Shown in pieces: positions 9,588-21,661 of a DNA stretch of 64,000 nucleotides (position 1 is its first letter; the number at the start of each line of letters is the position of its first letter). The stretch is from positions 62,001 to 126,000 of the forward strand of contig BPQB01000021.1 in NCBI GenBank assembly GCA_019973155.2. Direction: 5' to 3'. Made by a program: the position numbers and the translations under genes. Below the pieces are notes generated by a model. That model ran no database searches. It saw nothing but the letters and a program-made list of their open reading frames with translations, and had not been told where the DNA came from. The DNA comes from Phanerochaete sordida. Lineage: Eukaryota; Basidiomycota; Agaricomycetes; Polyporales; Phanerochaetaceae.

Positions 9588-11905
9588 ACGGTCCCCTCCT
9601 TTCCAAATGCAATGTCAATACGTTCCTCGCGCTTCGATGTTCTGTGATTGCTTTTGCTCTGTGGCCGCGTCCGCGCGCACGGCACGCAGCCCACCTGCGT
9701 GCCGGCGCCGTGCGACGGCCTCTGCTCGAAACCGAATCTCGCTGTACCATCGCCTGTCAATGTTTCCTCTGCATTTTTGCTTGTTTGTTTGGATCCTCAG
9801 TAGTAGTAGCAGTACCACCATTCTTCGCGTCCCGTCTTTCATTGATCCATCTCAGTAGCACATCGTAGTTAGTCATTCTTCCCAAGTAGCACAATCTCCA
9901 GTAGTCGTAGTAGTAGTATCACATTTGTTCCGTCCAGTAGCTAGTAGTAGTAGTACACATGTCTGCATCACAGAGGTTACAATCAACAAGACGCTTTGCT
10001 GTCGTGCGGCGGAGGGGCGCGACGGAACGGAGCCCATGAACCTCCGGCTTCGCCTCTGCCCCAGCACCATTTCCGTCGTCCGTGCCGCCACGCGAGACAG
10101 AGTTGGCACCTCTGGGACCGCCGCCGCAGACCCGCGCAGGCGCACAGGCTTCTAGCGGCACGAAGCCCCAGAGGCGCGCCGCGCGTGCGAAGGCGGATCC
10201 GCGCCGACGCGATGCGGGCCGCATTTGGAGCTGGATCGTCCACGGATGTGCTGCGGACATGGGCCCGTCCGCGGCCAAGGCGCGGGGGTGGTGTGTGGCG
10301 GTGGTGGCGCACACGCCGAGGTGCTGCGGCGTCCGTAGCTGTGGACCAGTTCTCGATTCCGAGGCGATGTCCGGGCTGGTGCGACGTTCGGCGGAAAAGT
10401 GCGCACGTAGGGAGAAGCTGAACTGTCGCTGGTGACGATGTAAGTACTCTGTTGGCCGCAGAGCCCCGCAGGGTCATTGGGTGCGCGAGGAATAAAATCC
10501 GGGGCAAAGCGGGCTATATTAGCAGAAAAAAAGATACGGGAGCGCAGGTAAAATTTGATTACTTTCACCCAGTGACAAGTCATGCTGTCTGCGCTGGCCA
10601 CGTCGCGCTGGCGAGAGCGAGCCAAGCTATGCACACTGGCAGAGCGTATCTTCACGTGGACCGCGATTACGGACTCCGTTGAGTCCCCGCGCTGGGCGAC
10701 CAATGAGCTGTCGAGCAGATGGTCAGGAGGTGCTTGTGACGATAGTTGGCCGAGCCGCACCCATGCGTATTTGGTAGCGTTGCTCGGGCAGGGCTCTGTG
10801 CTCTGAAGGCCGCAGGGTGCATCCGCTGCAATTGAACTGGCTCCACAGGGTGAGATTGTCTTCAGCTCTCTCACGTGTACTGCTTCGGCAGACTAGAAGC
10901 CGCTGCATGCCGTCGAGGACAAGTCTCGGCTACAAGGGCGTGCTGCAGAGCTGAGGACGGCGGGTGCCTCTCTGCGTGAGCCCGAAATGAAGGACGCAGG
11001 TGAGGGTGTGCCCTGTGGCGGAGGACGCGACGTCGTGCCTAGATCGGCCGATGCGCGAGACAACATCTCTGGAGCTGGAGCTGCGGAGCGTACGAGATGC
11101 CTCCGCCAATAGAGGGCGCGCCGTGCGTGTGCCCCGCGCGGCAGACGAAGGCTATTGCCACCGGGTCACGGCTGGGTGGAGTGCGCGATCGGCGAGGCCC
11201 AGCGGGGACGTCCCGCGCGGCGCGCTGCTGGACGGTGTGCGGGCGACGCACGGCGCAGGCCTGGCTGGCGGCCCAGGTACGGGTGGGCTAGAGCGGGCGT
11301 GTGTGCTGTCAGCGGGGACAGCGGGCGTTGTCCGAGCGTCCCTGGCGTGCGGCAGGCGTTGCGGGCGTCGAGATTTGCTTCCGCAGCGAGGACGACCGGA
11401 CGATCTGTCTCGGATGAGTGCAGCGGCTGACGGGGGACAACCTGCAGCGCTGTGTGCGTCCGCTGGCGTCGCAACGTCTGCGGAGGCCTGCTGGCTGCTC
11501 CTGGGTGCAGTGAGTGCAGGGGACATCGAGGGCGGGGATGCAGTGGGAAGCCGAAGGCTCAAAGCGTCGTGCCTTGGCGTCCCACCAGCGGCTTGCCTGA
11601 GCGGGCTCCCAGGCGCGGTGTCCCGCGGTGGCAAAAATCGCGAGAAATGCAGCGGAAATTGTGGGAACACGTTGTCGTCGTGCGCGGCGTGCTCGGCGTG
11701 GGCCTGGCTGCGCATGTGTGTCGCTTGAGGGCGAGGAGAGGACGACAGATTGGGCGCTTGCCTGGCGAGCGATCACCAAAAAGGGGAAGTTGTACCTTTG
11801 GGTGATGGGTGCCTGAGTCTGCTCTCTCTTCTCACCGACTCCCCTTCACTCTGCCCGTCGTCGTATCCCCCTCCTCGCCGCCGCGCGAGTCCCGCCCTCG
11901 CCACC
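9588..11905. other. Long intergenic region, no gene recognised
   Basis: Starts with the transportin 3' flank and an imperfect TAG-repeat tract (9798-9956). The stretch 10000-11750 is GC-rich with many long overlapping frames on both strands, none with recognisable motifs or consistent splice structure; such frames are expected in GC-rich DNA because stop codons are rare. The last 150 bases are CT-rich and form a typical fungal pyrimidine-rich leader before the oligopeptide transporter ATG. Confidence 0.5.
9798..9956. repeat. Imperfect TAG/GTA trinucleotide repeat tract
   Basis: Several clusters of AGTAGTAGTAG interrupted by short unique sequence, within the 3' flank of the transportin gene. 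Non-coding microsatellite-like sequence. Confidence 0.75.
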
Positions 11906-14900
11906 ATGGCCCGGCCCTCCACGTCGTCGAGACCGTACACCTCCTCGGGCCGTCCTCTCTCGGCACGTCCCGACACCTCCAGAGCTGGCCATCCGGATTA
12001 CTTCGACCGTGATCAGCAGTATACCGCCTACTCGCAGGACTATTCCGTCGACGAGGAGGACGAGGACTCAGAGGCGGAAGATGTCTTCGCGTTTGGTCCC
12101 CCTGGTACCGCAGACTCGGAGCCCCACGCTGTCTCTACCACCCTTCCCCCTTCGTTCGTCCACCAGCCCGTGTCGCTGCCGCAGCCCACCTTCGACCCTC
12201 ATGCAGCCTATCCCAACTTCGCCATGGCGGGCCCGTCCTCGCTACACACACGGCATCCCTACCCTCTCAGCCCACAGGTGGAAACCCCGCCCTCGACCGA
12301 CTCCCAGTCGGGTGACGATCCTTATCGCATGCGACGCGTGGTACCGGCTGATTCGGTGCCAACGACGACGACCAACACGGGGACAGCGCACACGACACAC
12401 ACTGGCAGGCGCTCTGCGGTCAGCTCCGCCGTCAGCTCTAGAGAGGTACACATCTCTCTTCCCCGAGCAAAAGATCGCATTGAGGAAGAGCAGCCGGATG
12501 ACCCGCAGAAAAGTCGACCGCCGTCCTCCGCGACAAGCTTCCCCAGCCTGGGTTCGGGCGCGGAATCTATCAAGTGCGTTGTAACCTCCCCTCTCTCGGG
12601 CCCGCAGACTGACCCGCACGGTTAGGATGGAGTTCGACTTTGATGCGATAGAAGAGGAAGACAGTCCATACCCGGAAGTCCGCGCTTCAGTCTCCAATAT
12701 TGACGATCCGGAGATGCCTTGCTTGACGTTGCGGATGTGGGTCATTGGGCTGTTGTTGATCATGGTCACAGGGTGAGTAGCTCGTCCTGTTTGCCCTGTC
12801 TCAGGGCTAAACACTTGTGCATCCCCATCTCCGCTGACCTCCTGGTTCCGTGAAGATCGGCGAACCTCTTCTTCAATTTCCGACAACCTGCCCCGTCAAT
12901 ATCCACAAATGTCATTATGCTTCTCGCACATCCTCTGGGGAAATTTCTTGCATTAACACTACCCATCACAACCTACCGTCTCCCCCGCTGGCTCGGCGGC
13001 GCCGAGTTCTCCTTTAACCCTGGACCATGGAACATCAAGGAGCACGCCTGTGTGTTCATGATGGCAAACGTCGCATCTGGCGCGCCGTACGCGATCAACG
13101 CCGTCGTCGTCGCGGAGCTGGACTACGGGAAGAGCCTCTCTTTCGGTTTCAGCGTGGTCCTGGTCATGGCTACGCAGATGACCGGATTTGGCTTGGCAGG
13201 GCTCTGCAGGAGGGTGCTCGTGTGGCCTGCCAGCATGATCTGGCCTCAGAACCTCGTGACTTGCACCGTTCTGAACACACTGCACGCCGAAGAAGACGAG
13301 GGTCGCGGAGGCATTTCACGATACCGCTACTTCATGTACGTGATGCTTGGATCGTTCTTCTTCTTCTTCCTGCCAGGTAAGCAGCTATTCCGCTAGCAGT
13401 TCAGGCACATCCAGCTCACCGCCTTCCGTAAGGGTACCTCTTCACCGCCCTGTCCATATTCTCCTGGATATGCTGGATACGCCCCGACAATATCCCGCTC
13501 AACCAGGTCTTCGGAGTTGCATCTGGTCTTGGCTTGAGCGTCGTGACCTTCGACTGGACGCAAATCACATGGGTCGGTAACCCCCTCATGATCCCATGGT
13601 GGGCAGCGATCCAAACCTTTTTGGGTTTCGCGCTGTTCTATTGGATCATCCTGCCCGCGCTTTATTACACGAACGTGAGTTCATTTCATGGAAGTTTAAT
13701 GCATGCGTGCCCTGACGTGCCTCTGCCTCAAGGTGTGGCACCTCGCGCACCTACCGATGATGGCCGCCACGCCGTACGATCGCTACGGCCTGCCCTACGA
13801 CGTTTCGCGCGTGCTGAACTCAGACCAAACGCTCAACCTCGACGCGTACAACCAGTACTCGCCACTCTACCTGCCAGGCGCGTACGCCATCACGTACCTC
13901 ATCGCGTTCATCCTCTCGTCGTGCGTGATCGTGCACACGATCCTGTACTACGGCCGGAACGTCCTGAACGCGTTCAAGCGCGTCAAGATCGAGAAGGACG
14001 ACATCCACGCGAAGCTCATGCGCTCGTACCCCGAGGTGCCTGACTGGTGGTACCTGGGCGTGTTTGCGGTGTTCCTGGCCCTCATGATCGTCGCGCAAGA
14101 GGTGCGTCCTAGCGTGTGATCGGCGAGCGGCGTGTTGATGCCTTGCGTACCAGGTGTGGAAGACGGAGCTGCCTGTCTGGGCGTTGCTCCTCTCCCTTGC
14201 TCTTCCGGTGCTGTACACGCTTCCGGCAGGATTCATCTTCGCGACCTCGGGACAGTCGGTGCGTTATCCCGCTTTGCCGCGACAAGTGCCTCTTTCCTCA
14301 ACGACTCGCAGGTGGCTTTGAACCTTCTCGCGCAGATTATCCCTGGCGGTCTTCTCCCCGGGAAGCCCATCGCGAACATGGTGAGCGCTGATCGTGCCAC
14401 GAGTGCACCAATTTGTCTGACAGTAGTATCACAGATTTTCAAAGGTTACACCATCCAGACGCTCGCTGAAGCATTGTCATTCGTTCAAGATTTGAAGCTG
14501 GGTCACTACATCAAAGTGCCACCGCGTGCGACGTTCATGGGTGCGTTGTTTATCATGATAGGCGGGAATGCTTGATTGACATAATGCTGCCATGACAGTG
14601 CAATTCGTCTCGACTCTCTTCGCAGGGATCATCCAGGTCGGCGTGAAGCAGTGGATGTTCTCGAGTATACCAGACATCTGCGACCCTCACCAGTCCAGCC
14701 AACTCACGTGTCCGCACAACCAAGTGTTCTACACCGCGTCGGCAATCTGGTAAGGTGCATGCGTACTTGGGCTCGGACTGGCACTGACTTGACATTGCGC
14801 AGGGGCCTCATCGGTCCAAGTCGCCAGTTCGGCAAGAGCTCCATCTACTACCCGCAGGTGTACGCTGTCATCGTTGGCGTGTTCCTGCCGCTACCGTTCT

Positions 14901-15375
14901 GGTACTGGCAACGCAGATACCCTAATAGCTGGAACACGTACATCAGCACGCCGATCGCGCTCAACGCGGTCACGTACGTCCCGCCTGCGACCGGCATCAA
15001 CTACTCGTCCTGGATCACCGTCGGCTTCGTCTTCCAGTACTGGATCCGCCGGCGCCATTTCGCGTGGTGGAGCAAGTTCAACTATGTCACGAGTGCGGCT
15101 TTGGATATCGGTACGTGGCGCTACGTCTGGGGCAGGGGACGGATGCTGACGTGGCGCGCTGCAGGTACCCTAATATCGCTCCTGTTTATCTTCTTCACTC
15201 TGCAGTTCCCTAGGAACGGGACGATCCAGGTGAACTGGTGGGGAAATAATGTGTGGAAAAACAGTACGTGCTTTGCGCTCCTCTGTCTTCTGTGTGGAGT
15301 ATTCACGCCGCGCGCCCGCCAGCCATGGACTACGCGAACCCTCCACTAAAGACGACCGGCCCTGAAGGCTTTTAG
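11906..15375 (+). CDS. Oligopeptide transporter, OPT family
   Basis: Twelve exons (11906-12573, 12608-12772, 12856-13376, 13433-13674, 13733-14101, 14154-14258, 14312-14380, 14435-14540, 14599-14759, 14813-15110, 15165-15263, 15323-15375) encode 951 residues. OPT proteins are proton-coupled importers of tetra/pentapeptides, glutathione or metal chelates at the plasma membrane. The first 225 residues are Ser/Pro-rich and acidic, a cytosolic extension longer than in yeast Opt1. The OPT signature SPYPEVRA...DDPEMP precedes TM1 at about 255-275, followed by FNPGPWNIKEH, ten or more hydrophobic spans, and the late motif KLGHYIKVPPR. The ATG sits in an ideal context (CCACCATGG). Substrate (peptide, glutathione, siderophore-like) cannot be predicted. 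No nearby peptidase or siderophore genes help. Confidence 0.95.
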
Positions 15376-16288
15376 GCTCGCGTCGGCCTGTACAAGATCT
15401 TGTATTTTAATATGCCCCCACTCCTTCGCAGCCGTGTCCGCGCGGCACACGGACTAGGTGCCCAGACGGACAGTGCGGCTTATATTCCGCCTACGTTTAG
15501 CTGCCCGCGCATCACGCCCACATACCACCCCGACCCTCAGCTCGTTCCTTGCGCGTTTCCTCCCCTGGCCATCTCGTTCTGTGATCTAGCTCGCCCTCTG
15601 GTCGTGTGTATGTGCCCCTCGGGCGTCCCTATCCCCCCGCACTGTGGCCCGCGAAGCCGACAACTCTACGTTCGCACACCCCTTCGTTTTAGATACCGTA
15701 TATTATGAGCCTATATTCCCCCGCCTCCCCATCTTCTGGAATCTCGGTCTGTCCGCCAATGTTCCCCCACTTCTTATATTCGTCGGGTCATGACAGTGTT
15801 GGTTCTCGGTCGGTTCCCCAGCTTTTGCCCCTATTTTTCCTCGATTCTTTTGATGATGTAGGCCTTCTCGTGTGGTATTCGTAGCAATAAAGTGTACAGG
15901 CATGCGTGGAAAGAAACGCGACGTTGTAACCTACCAACGAGATGCCGTGGGTCGAAGCGAGCGCAAGTGTCGGTGCTGGTGCAGCTGTGGCCGTCGTCCG
16001 ACGAGACCGTCTGTTCAACGGTATATCGTACGAGCAGCTCGACTCAGTCACAGGGTAAAGGAATGTCACCTACTCCTCCGTCTCCGAGTAGACTGGAGAC
16101 GAGTCTAGGCCTTTACCTTAGGTCTGTGGTCACGACCGGATCCAAATGACGAGCCAGTCCTTCGAGGCCCTTCGGTTCGAGGATGAAGACCATCGATCTC
16201 TAGCACTGTTCCCGAGCACTAAAAACACTAAAGATTACTCGAAAATAATAGCCTACCAGTCTAAAATAGCGTCGAGCGGGCAATGTAT
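15376..16288. other. Convergent intergenic region
   Basis: Separates the 3' ends of two converging genes, so it should hold both polyadenylation regions. Pyrimidine-rich on the plus strand until about 15860. No gene recognised. Confidence 0.55.
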
Positions 16289-19200
16289 CTACGGCCCTGG
16301 TGCCTTGCCCACCGTCGGGCTCGCCGCCTTGGCGTGCTTCTTATGGTCCGACACGAGCTGCGCAAAGCGCGACCTGATCCGCTCCTCCTTCGACTTCCTG
16401 CTGTCGCCGCCGCCGGCGTCCGCGCCGCCCGCGTGGTGGTGGTGCCCGCGCTTCTCGGGGCTCGTCGTGAGGAAGTTGACCATGAGCTGCCAGAGGTTGT
16501 TCCCGCTGACGACGACGTCCTCGTCCGCGAGCACGGCCTGGTCCGCGATGCGCGCGAGCTCGACGGCCTCGCTCGTGTCGCGCCGCGCGACGATGCTGCT
16601 CGGCGGCGGGCGCTCGTCCGCGTCGAGCGCCCACGCCCAGCTCCAGCTCCCGCTGCTCTTGAGCCCCTCCGCGATCCCGCGCGGCGCGCCCGCCGCGCCG
16701 CCCTGCCCGACGTAGTGCTGCAGCTGCGCCATGTTCCGCACCGCGTCGCGGTGCGCGATGTCGAGGTTCCGCCGCCGGTGCTTCTCGATCGTCTTCACCG
16801 TGCTCGAGAACTTCTTGTCGAACTTGGCCTTCGCGTCGTGGTACCGCCGGACTGCGAGCTCGGAGACGACGCCGATGAGCTCTGGCGGTAGCGAGAACGC
16901 CGGGAGTTCGCTCTCAGGCTCGAGCGGGCGGATGATGCCGTGGGTAGAGACACGTTCACGAATCATCGTCTCCTGTGCAGTTGTGAGTGTCTGGGCAGTG
17001 ACAGTAACTCCAGCCCAGCGACTCACAAGACCGTTCTGGTACACCTCCTGTTCACCTGCTCTCCGCTCGCTCCCGCTGTCCTTCATACCAGAGCCGTAGA
17101 ACCGCGGTCCAGCGACGTCAGAGTCTTCCCTAGGGTGCGCAGTCCCATCGGGCGGCGGTGTCGGCGACTGGCGCGAGGGTGGCTGAGACGACGAAGGCGG
17201 CGACTCTACGATAGTCGACGACTGCTGCGACGCGTGTACAGAGCCGCCCCTGAACAGCACGCCCGCGCGCGAGACATGCGCGCTAAAGGCGCGGCGGAGC
17301 GACGTTTTCCGTGGAGGCACAGCAGAATCGTCTGCAGGCTTCTTCGCGAGCGCGAAGAGCGAGGGACCGCGTGGGCGAGGACTGGGCTCGCGTGACGCAG
17401 GTGTCGAGCGGACGTCGAGGTTCGACGGCCGTGTCAGACGTTCGTCCTCCGGGATGGGGACAGAGAACGGGCTGCCTGGTGGCGGTACACCAGGGCTTGT
17501 GGGCGGGGAGAGCGTGATCGGAATGTTGCCGACAGAGTCAGACGCGCTCGGAGGCAGCATGCCTGTAACGTGGCGGATGAACGTGGCGGTGGCCCTGAAG
17601 CAGTATTTCGCGGGCGTGGTGAACGAGAAAAGGATCGGAAGAACATGGGCAGCATCTGGTGAAATGTCAAGCAGACGCTTGGTGCGGTGGACTCCGACAC
17701 GTACCATCATAGACTTGAAGATGTACTTGAGTAGGGCTGTACCGCTCTTCGATGCCGTTCAAGACTGGATACAAATCTTTGACCTCCTGCGTGACTGGGT
17801 ATTTCGCAGGATCAGCAGCTTTGTGTGCGCTGTATATCGGGGTAAATACAGTATGTCAGCGCAAGTGCACTGTTCGACTTACGCGTAGATGATCTCGTCC
17901 CTCAAAACCTCTGCATCTCCAGCAATCACAAACAGCGGACACAGACCACCCAGGTATGATACCACGGGGCTGATCAACGGATGTGTAAGTAAATAATTCG
18001 GCGCATACAGGTGGATCTGCTGGTTGATGGTGAGCGTCTCGCCGTCCTTTGTTGTGCAAGTGACGGTCTGGTCGGTGTAGCCCGATTGGATCGTCGGCAG
18101 CGACGCAGTGGACCCAAGGTGCAGTGTCCGCCCAGTGTCAGGGAGGCGGAGATCGTGTTCGCCCTGCGCGGCAGGCTTGTTCCGGTCGCGCTCGCCCTCC
18201 TTGTTGTCGGAGCGTAGCGAGATGGCTTGACGGATGCGCGTGCGGAGCCGCTCGCGGACGGCGGTGTTCAGCTCGTCAGAGGGTGGCGGCCATAGTGTAC
18301 TCGGTTTGTAGAAGGAGAGACCATACGGTGGTAGCACGTCCTATAACGTTAGAATTTGTGAGGAGCTATCGCAAGCAGTGATGATCGCAGGAAGACAGAC
18401 CGTAGCAGTGTTCGTGTGGATGCTGGGGAAGGAGTGCGTCAGATCGCACCAGGGCGAGACCAGCACTGCACCAGCAGGCATCGGCAGCCCGCAGTCGCGA
18501 ATGACCTGCAGCAATGCAAGGGTCAGGCCTCCTCCGGCGGAATCCCCGGCCACTACCAAGTGAGCCGGATTGACTGGTTGATGCGAAGCATCCTCGGGTG
18601 GTCGGATCAGGAAGAGATCTGCGGAGGTTCAGCACCTATTTTGACAGGACCTGAAGATCGCGTACATGCTGCGATGAGGTCTTGCAGAGCGCAGGGGAAA
18701 GGGTATTGCGGTGCTAGCCTGTAGTTTATAGCTGTGATAGCGGTCAGGACCGAATTGACGAGCACGAGATTTGACTTGACACACCGAACACCCGACCATT
18801 AATCTTCCTCGCATATCTTTGGATCGAGTATCTCTCCTGATCGACACTGCCGAAGTAATAACCGCCTTACATCTCAGATGCGGACCGATGCTCCAAGGGG
18901 TTACACCGCGACTCACCTCCATGCGCGTACAATATACACCGCATCTCGTCCATTTCGGGCTGATAATGCGGGGAAGAATCTGCTGGGACGCCATTCTGCG
19001 AGGGCTGGGAGGACGCCTCGCTCGGCGCAGTCGTCGGCGCGCGGCTGTGCTCGCCAGAGCTCTGCCGCTCGCGCTCCTGCGCCGCCTTGTACCGCCGCTT
19101 CGCCTCCCGCCAGTCCTTCTTCGCGGCGATCCACTCGGCGTCGACACTGCCGATCCGTCAGACGGCGCGGGGGACCGTGAAGGCGGGGAGCACGCACCCT

Positions 19201-19698
19201 TTGACGCCGCGGACCTGCCACCACTTCGTGCCGCCGACGATCTTCTTCGTCATTTCCTCGCCGCCGAACGCCTGGATGAGGATGCGCGCGGCCTCGTCGC
19301 AGGAGGACATAGGTACGAGCAGCCGCAGGACGTGCACCGAGGGAGGTGACGGCGTGCGCGTATTCGAGAACTTCTGGAGTTCCTCGACGGTGTGTCTAGA
19401 TCGTCGCTCGTTAGGAGCGTATCGCGACGCGCGCGATCCCGGTGTGCTCACTTGGTAGAGGCCTCGAGGAATGTCTAACGGCGGACATCAGAGTCTTGGC
19501 TGGGAACTTGGCAGGTGGACACACCTTGACCACATTGAATGCCTCATCGTACAGCAGCTCCTCCTGCCGCAGCTTGGTCATGGCCCGTCCTTGTGATTCA
19601 TCCTCATTCACGAGGCGGTCAAAGTAGTGCTTCACGAGGGTCTCCAGGAGCAGTGGTCCGAGCTGAATTCCGGCCTGTCGTGTGAGGGCGTTCACCAT
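16289..19698 (-). CDS. HSL-type alpha/beta hydrolase (fold-3) with long C-terminal extension
   Basis: Ten exons, read downward: 19698-19525, 19474-19452, 19395-19198, 19146-18917, 18865-18785, 18731-18666, 18618-18401, 18340-17883, 17829-17705, 17655-16289; 979 residues. Hormone-sensitive-lipase-like hydrolases cleave acyl or acetyl esters of lipids, sterols or xenobiotics. The HGGG oxyanion motif is at 207-210, GDSAGG gives the nucleophile Ser284, GDAE gives Asp472 and the DAAH block gives His528, so the triad is complete. A long polar insertion (about 345-430) lies between strands. Beyond about residue 560 there are some 420 residues outside the hydrolase fold: a Ser/Pro-rich linker, a helical charged block (about 750-860), and a Gly/Ala/His tail. 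This tail is unusual for a lipase and suggests a scaffold, targeting or regulatory role. Exon 2 has only 23 bases. A TATA box lies 42 bases upstream of the ATG. Confidence 0.9.
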
Positions 19699-19750
19699 GG
19701 TGGGGTAGCGTCGGAGAGTCGGTGGAGGTCTAGAGGGCGTGTATCTTCGG

Positions 19751-19756
19751 TATATA
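19751..19756 (-). promoter_or_regulatory. TATA box of the alpha/beta hydrolase gene
   Basis: TATATA on the minus strand, just over 50 bases before the ATG at 19698. Position typical for fungal core promoters. Confidence 0.45.
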
Positions 19757-20350
19757 TGGGCTTCGGAGGGGCCAAGCCAGACTCATAAGTCAGGACACAG
19801 GTCTATGGTGATGGTATCGAGTCGCACTGTGCTGCCGCGCCTGATACCGTCTTACGGGTGCATGTAAGAGGGCCTTAGTAACTCGGGAGCGCGACGGAGA
19901 CTTCGGGCGAAGGCGACCGCCAGGACACGGGTGCGCGGCGAGGCTGGTGGGTGCGCCGAGCGTGCTGCTGCGGCGGGCGATGTGTGGAAGCGAGGACAAG
20001 GTTGGGAGGCATGGCTCGAGGTGGTCGGCGCGACGAAGCGGTGCCATGCCAAGCGTCATAGGCCTTGCCACGTGGCCCGGCCGCCCTCCCGAGCGTCCGC
20101 ACGACACGTCCGAACGGCAGGCAGCGTGCAAAGAGTGCACAGTGCACGACGCCCAGAGTGCTGCCGTGCGGTCGCGTGCAAAGCTCACGGGTGCGCGACG
20201 GACGGCGTGGTGGCACTCATCAAAGATGATCAGTCTGAACGGTCGGCGTCCCGGGCGAAAATCCAAATGATAATTTAGAGAGTATAATCCACGAAGGTGT
20301 TGAACGCAAGTGTCGCAAGAGCCTTCGCAGACGGGAGAGTGGAGGGAAGT
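19757..20350. other. Intergenic with an isolated helicase-like motif on the minus strand
   Basis: Lies between the clathrin light chain 3' end and the hydrolase promoter, both minus strand. A minus frame (20266 downward) includes RLIIFDECHHA, matching the Walker B/DExH motif of Dicer-like helicases, but no other helicase motif is found near it. Probably coincidence or a tiny relic. Confidence 0.4.
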
Positions 20351-21338
20351 CTAGTAGCCAGCAGCACCCGGCGCAGCCTCTCCTTCCCTCTTCAAGCGCA
20401 GCAGCACCTCCCGGAAGCGCGCCAGGTCCGTGGTATTGGGGCCGGTGCGCGCGATGGTCTTGCTCTGTGAGTTCTCGAGCTCGACGAGCTCGGTGATGCG
20501 CTCCCAGGTCGTGCCCGCAGACAGTCCGTCCTGCATCTTCTGGAGGAACTCTTCTTCGTGCTCCCTGGACGCGCGTTCAGTATACCACGCGGGGATGCGT
20601 GCGAGCTCGGAACTCACTTGTTCTCCCGGATGTTGCGTTCCTTCTTTGCGGAGTACTCTTCGTAGAACTGGTCGATGGCGCGCTCGGCCTTGCCAATCGT
20701 TTCGTCGCGCTTCGCTTTAGAGCGTTCGTCGCGGGCTTTGATCTCCTCCTGCTGCTTCTCGCGCCATTCCCTGCGCATACGCGTCAGTATACCGCAGTGA
20801 GCAGGCGTGGCAACGAGGCTCACCGGATGACATCAGGCTCCTCCTCCTCAATCTGCTGGCTCAGAAGAGGTGTAGAGGACAGCGCTGATGGCTGTGGGCG
20901 GGGAGCAAAGGTGGGCGTTGTGCCAAAGGTGGGTTGGGGCGGTGGCGAGGTGAAGCTGGGGGCCTGCTCCAAGCCTCAGCGATGAGGCCTACAGATACGC
21001 GTTCGGGTACTCACAGAGGGCACCTCAATCTCAGGGAACTCGCTCTCGAACTTCTCAATCTCGTCATCCCCGGTGACCTTCACCTCTGTTGTCCGCTCGC
21101 GTGGGGGCTCAAAGTCGTCGAAGGAGAAGCTCCGGTTTGGCGCGGCGACGGGCGGGGCGGTCGACACGGGGACGCTGGGGATGTCTCCGTCTAGCGAGAT
21201 GTCGGGGAAGGCGGACGCTGCAGCGTCGAAGTCGATCTCCTCGCCGGTCGCGGTGGCGAAGGAGCCACCGGTGGTGGTGGGGGCGGAAAACTCGTCTCCG
21301 AGAAGCTCGCTCTCGCGCGAAAGGAAGTCGTCGCTCAT
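20351..21338 (-). CDS. CLC1-like: Clathrin light chain
   Basis: Exons 21338-21015, 20963-20824, 20770-20618 and 20564-20351 encode 276 residues. Clathrin light chain binds the heavy-chain hub and regulates coat assembly in endocytosis and Golgi traffic. The N-terminal half is acidic and disordered with the conserved light-chain motif near the end of exon 1 (EKFESEFPEIE). The middle holds the heavy-chain-binding helix rich in Arg/Glu (IREWREKQQEEIKARDE through IDQFYEEYSAKKERN). The C-terminal part contains the conserved TWERI.ELVEL block found in fungal light chains. An in-frame upstream ATG at 21386 exists, but the shorter start (MSDDFL) matches the family. It shares a 323-base divergent promoter with the LRR gene. 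Confidence 0.95.
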
Positions 21339-21661
21339 CGTTGTCGTCAAGTACGTCGGCGTCGGCGACGTGACGGGGTCATACATGGGCGGCTGCGCGC
21401 GAGCGCCTGAATTGCCCCTAACCCTATCGCGCCCGTAAACACCGCCAAATATGGGCCGCGCCCCTTGTCATTGACCATTGTTCTGCCTCAGCGACGGCCG
21501 ACAATACAGCCCTCAGGGAGGAATGCAGCCTGCCTCTTCATCTTGGAACATCCAGGCCATTGTCGACACCATGCACAAAGGGTCCCGCAGCACAATGGCG
21601 ACGCACTTGAACATCGACCACCACCTTCCGCTCGTTACCCGCCCGCGCGCCCGCAGGACCC
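21339..21661. promoter_or_regulatory. Divergent promoter: clathrin light chain / LRR membrane protein
   Basis: The two start codons face away from each other across 323 bases, so core promoters and leaders of both genes must lie here. No clear TATA box on either strand. Specific factor sites were not identified. Confidence 0.6.

Noticed and set aside
10152..11728. Several 180-240-residue frames in the 9.6-11.9 kb spacer
   Set aside because: No motifs, no splice support, and overlapping frames on both strands as expected in GC-rich DNA.
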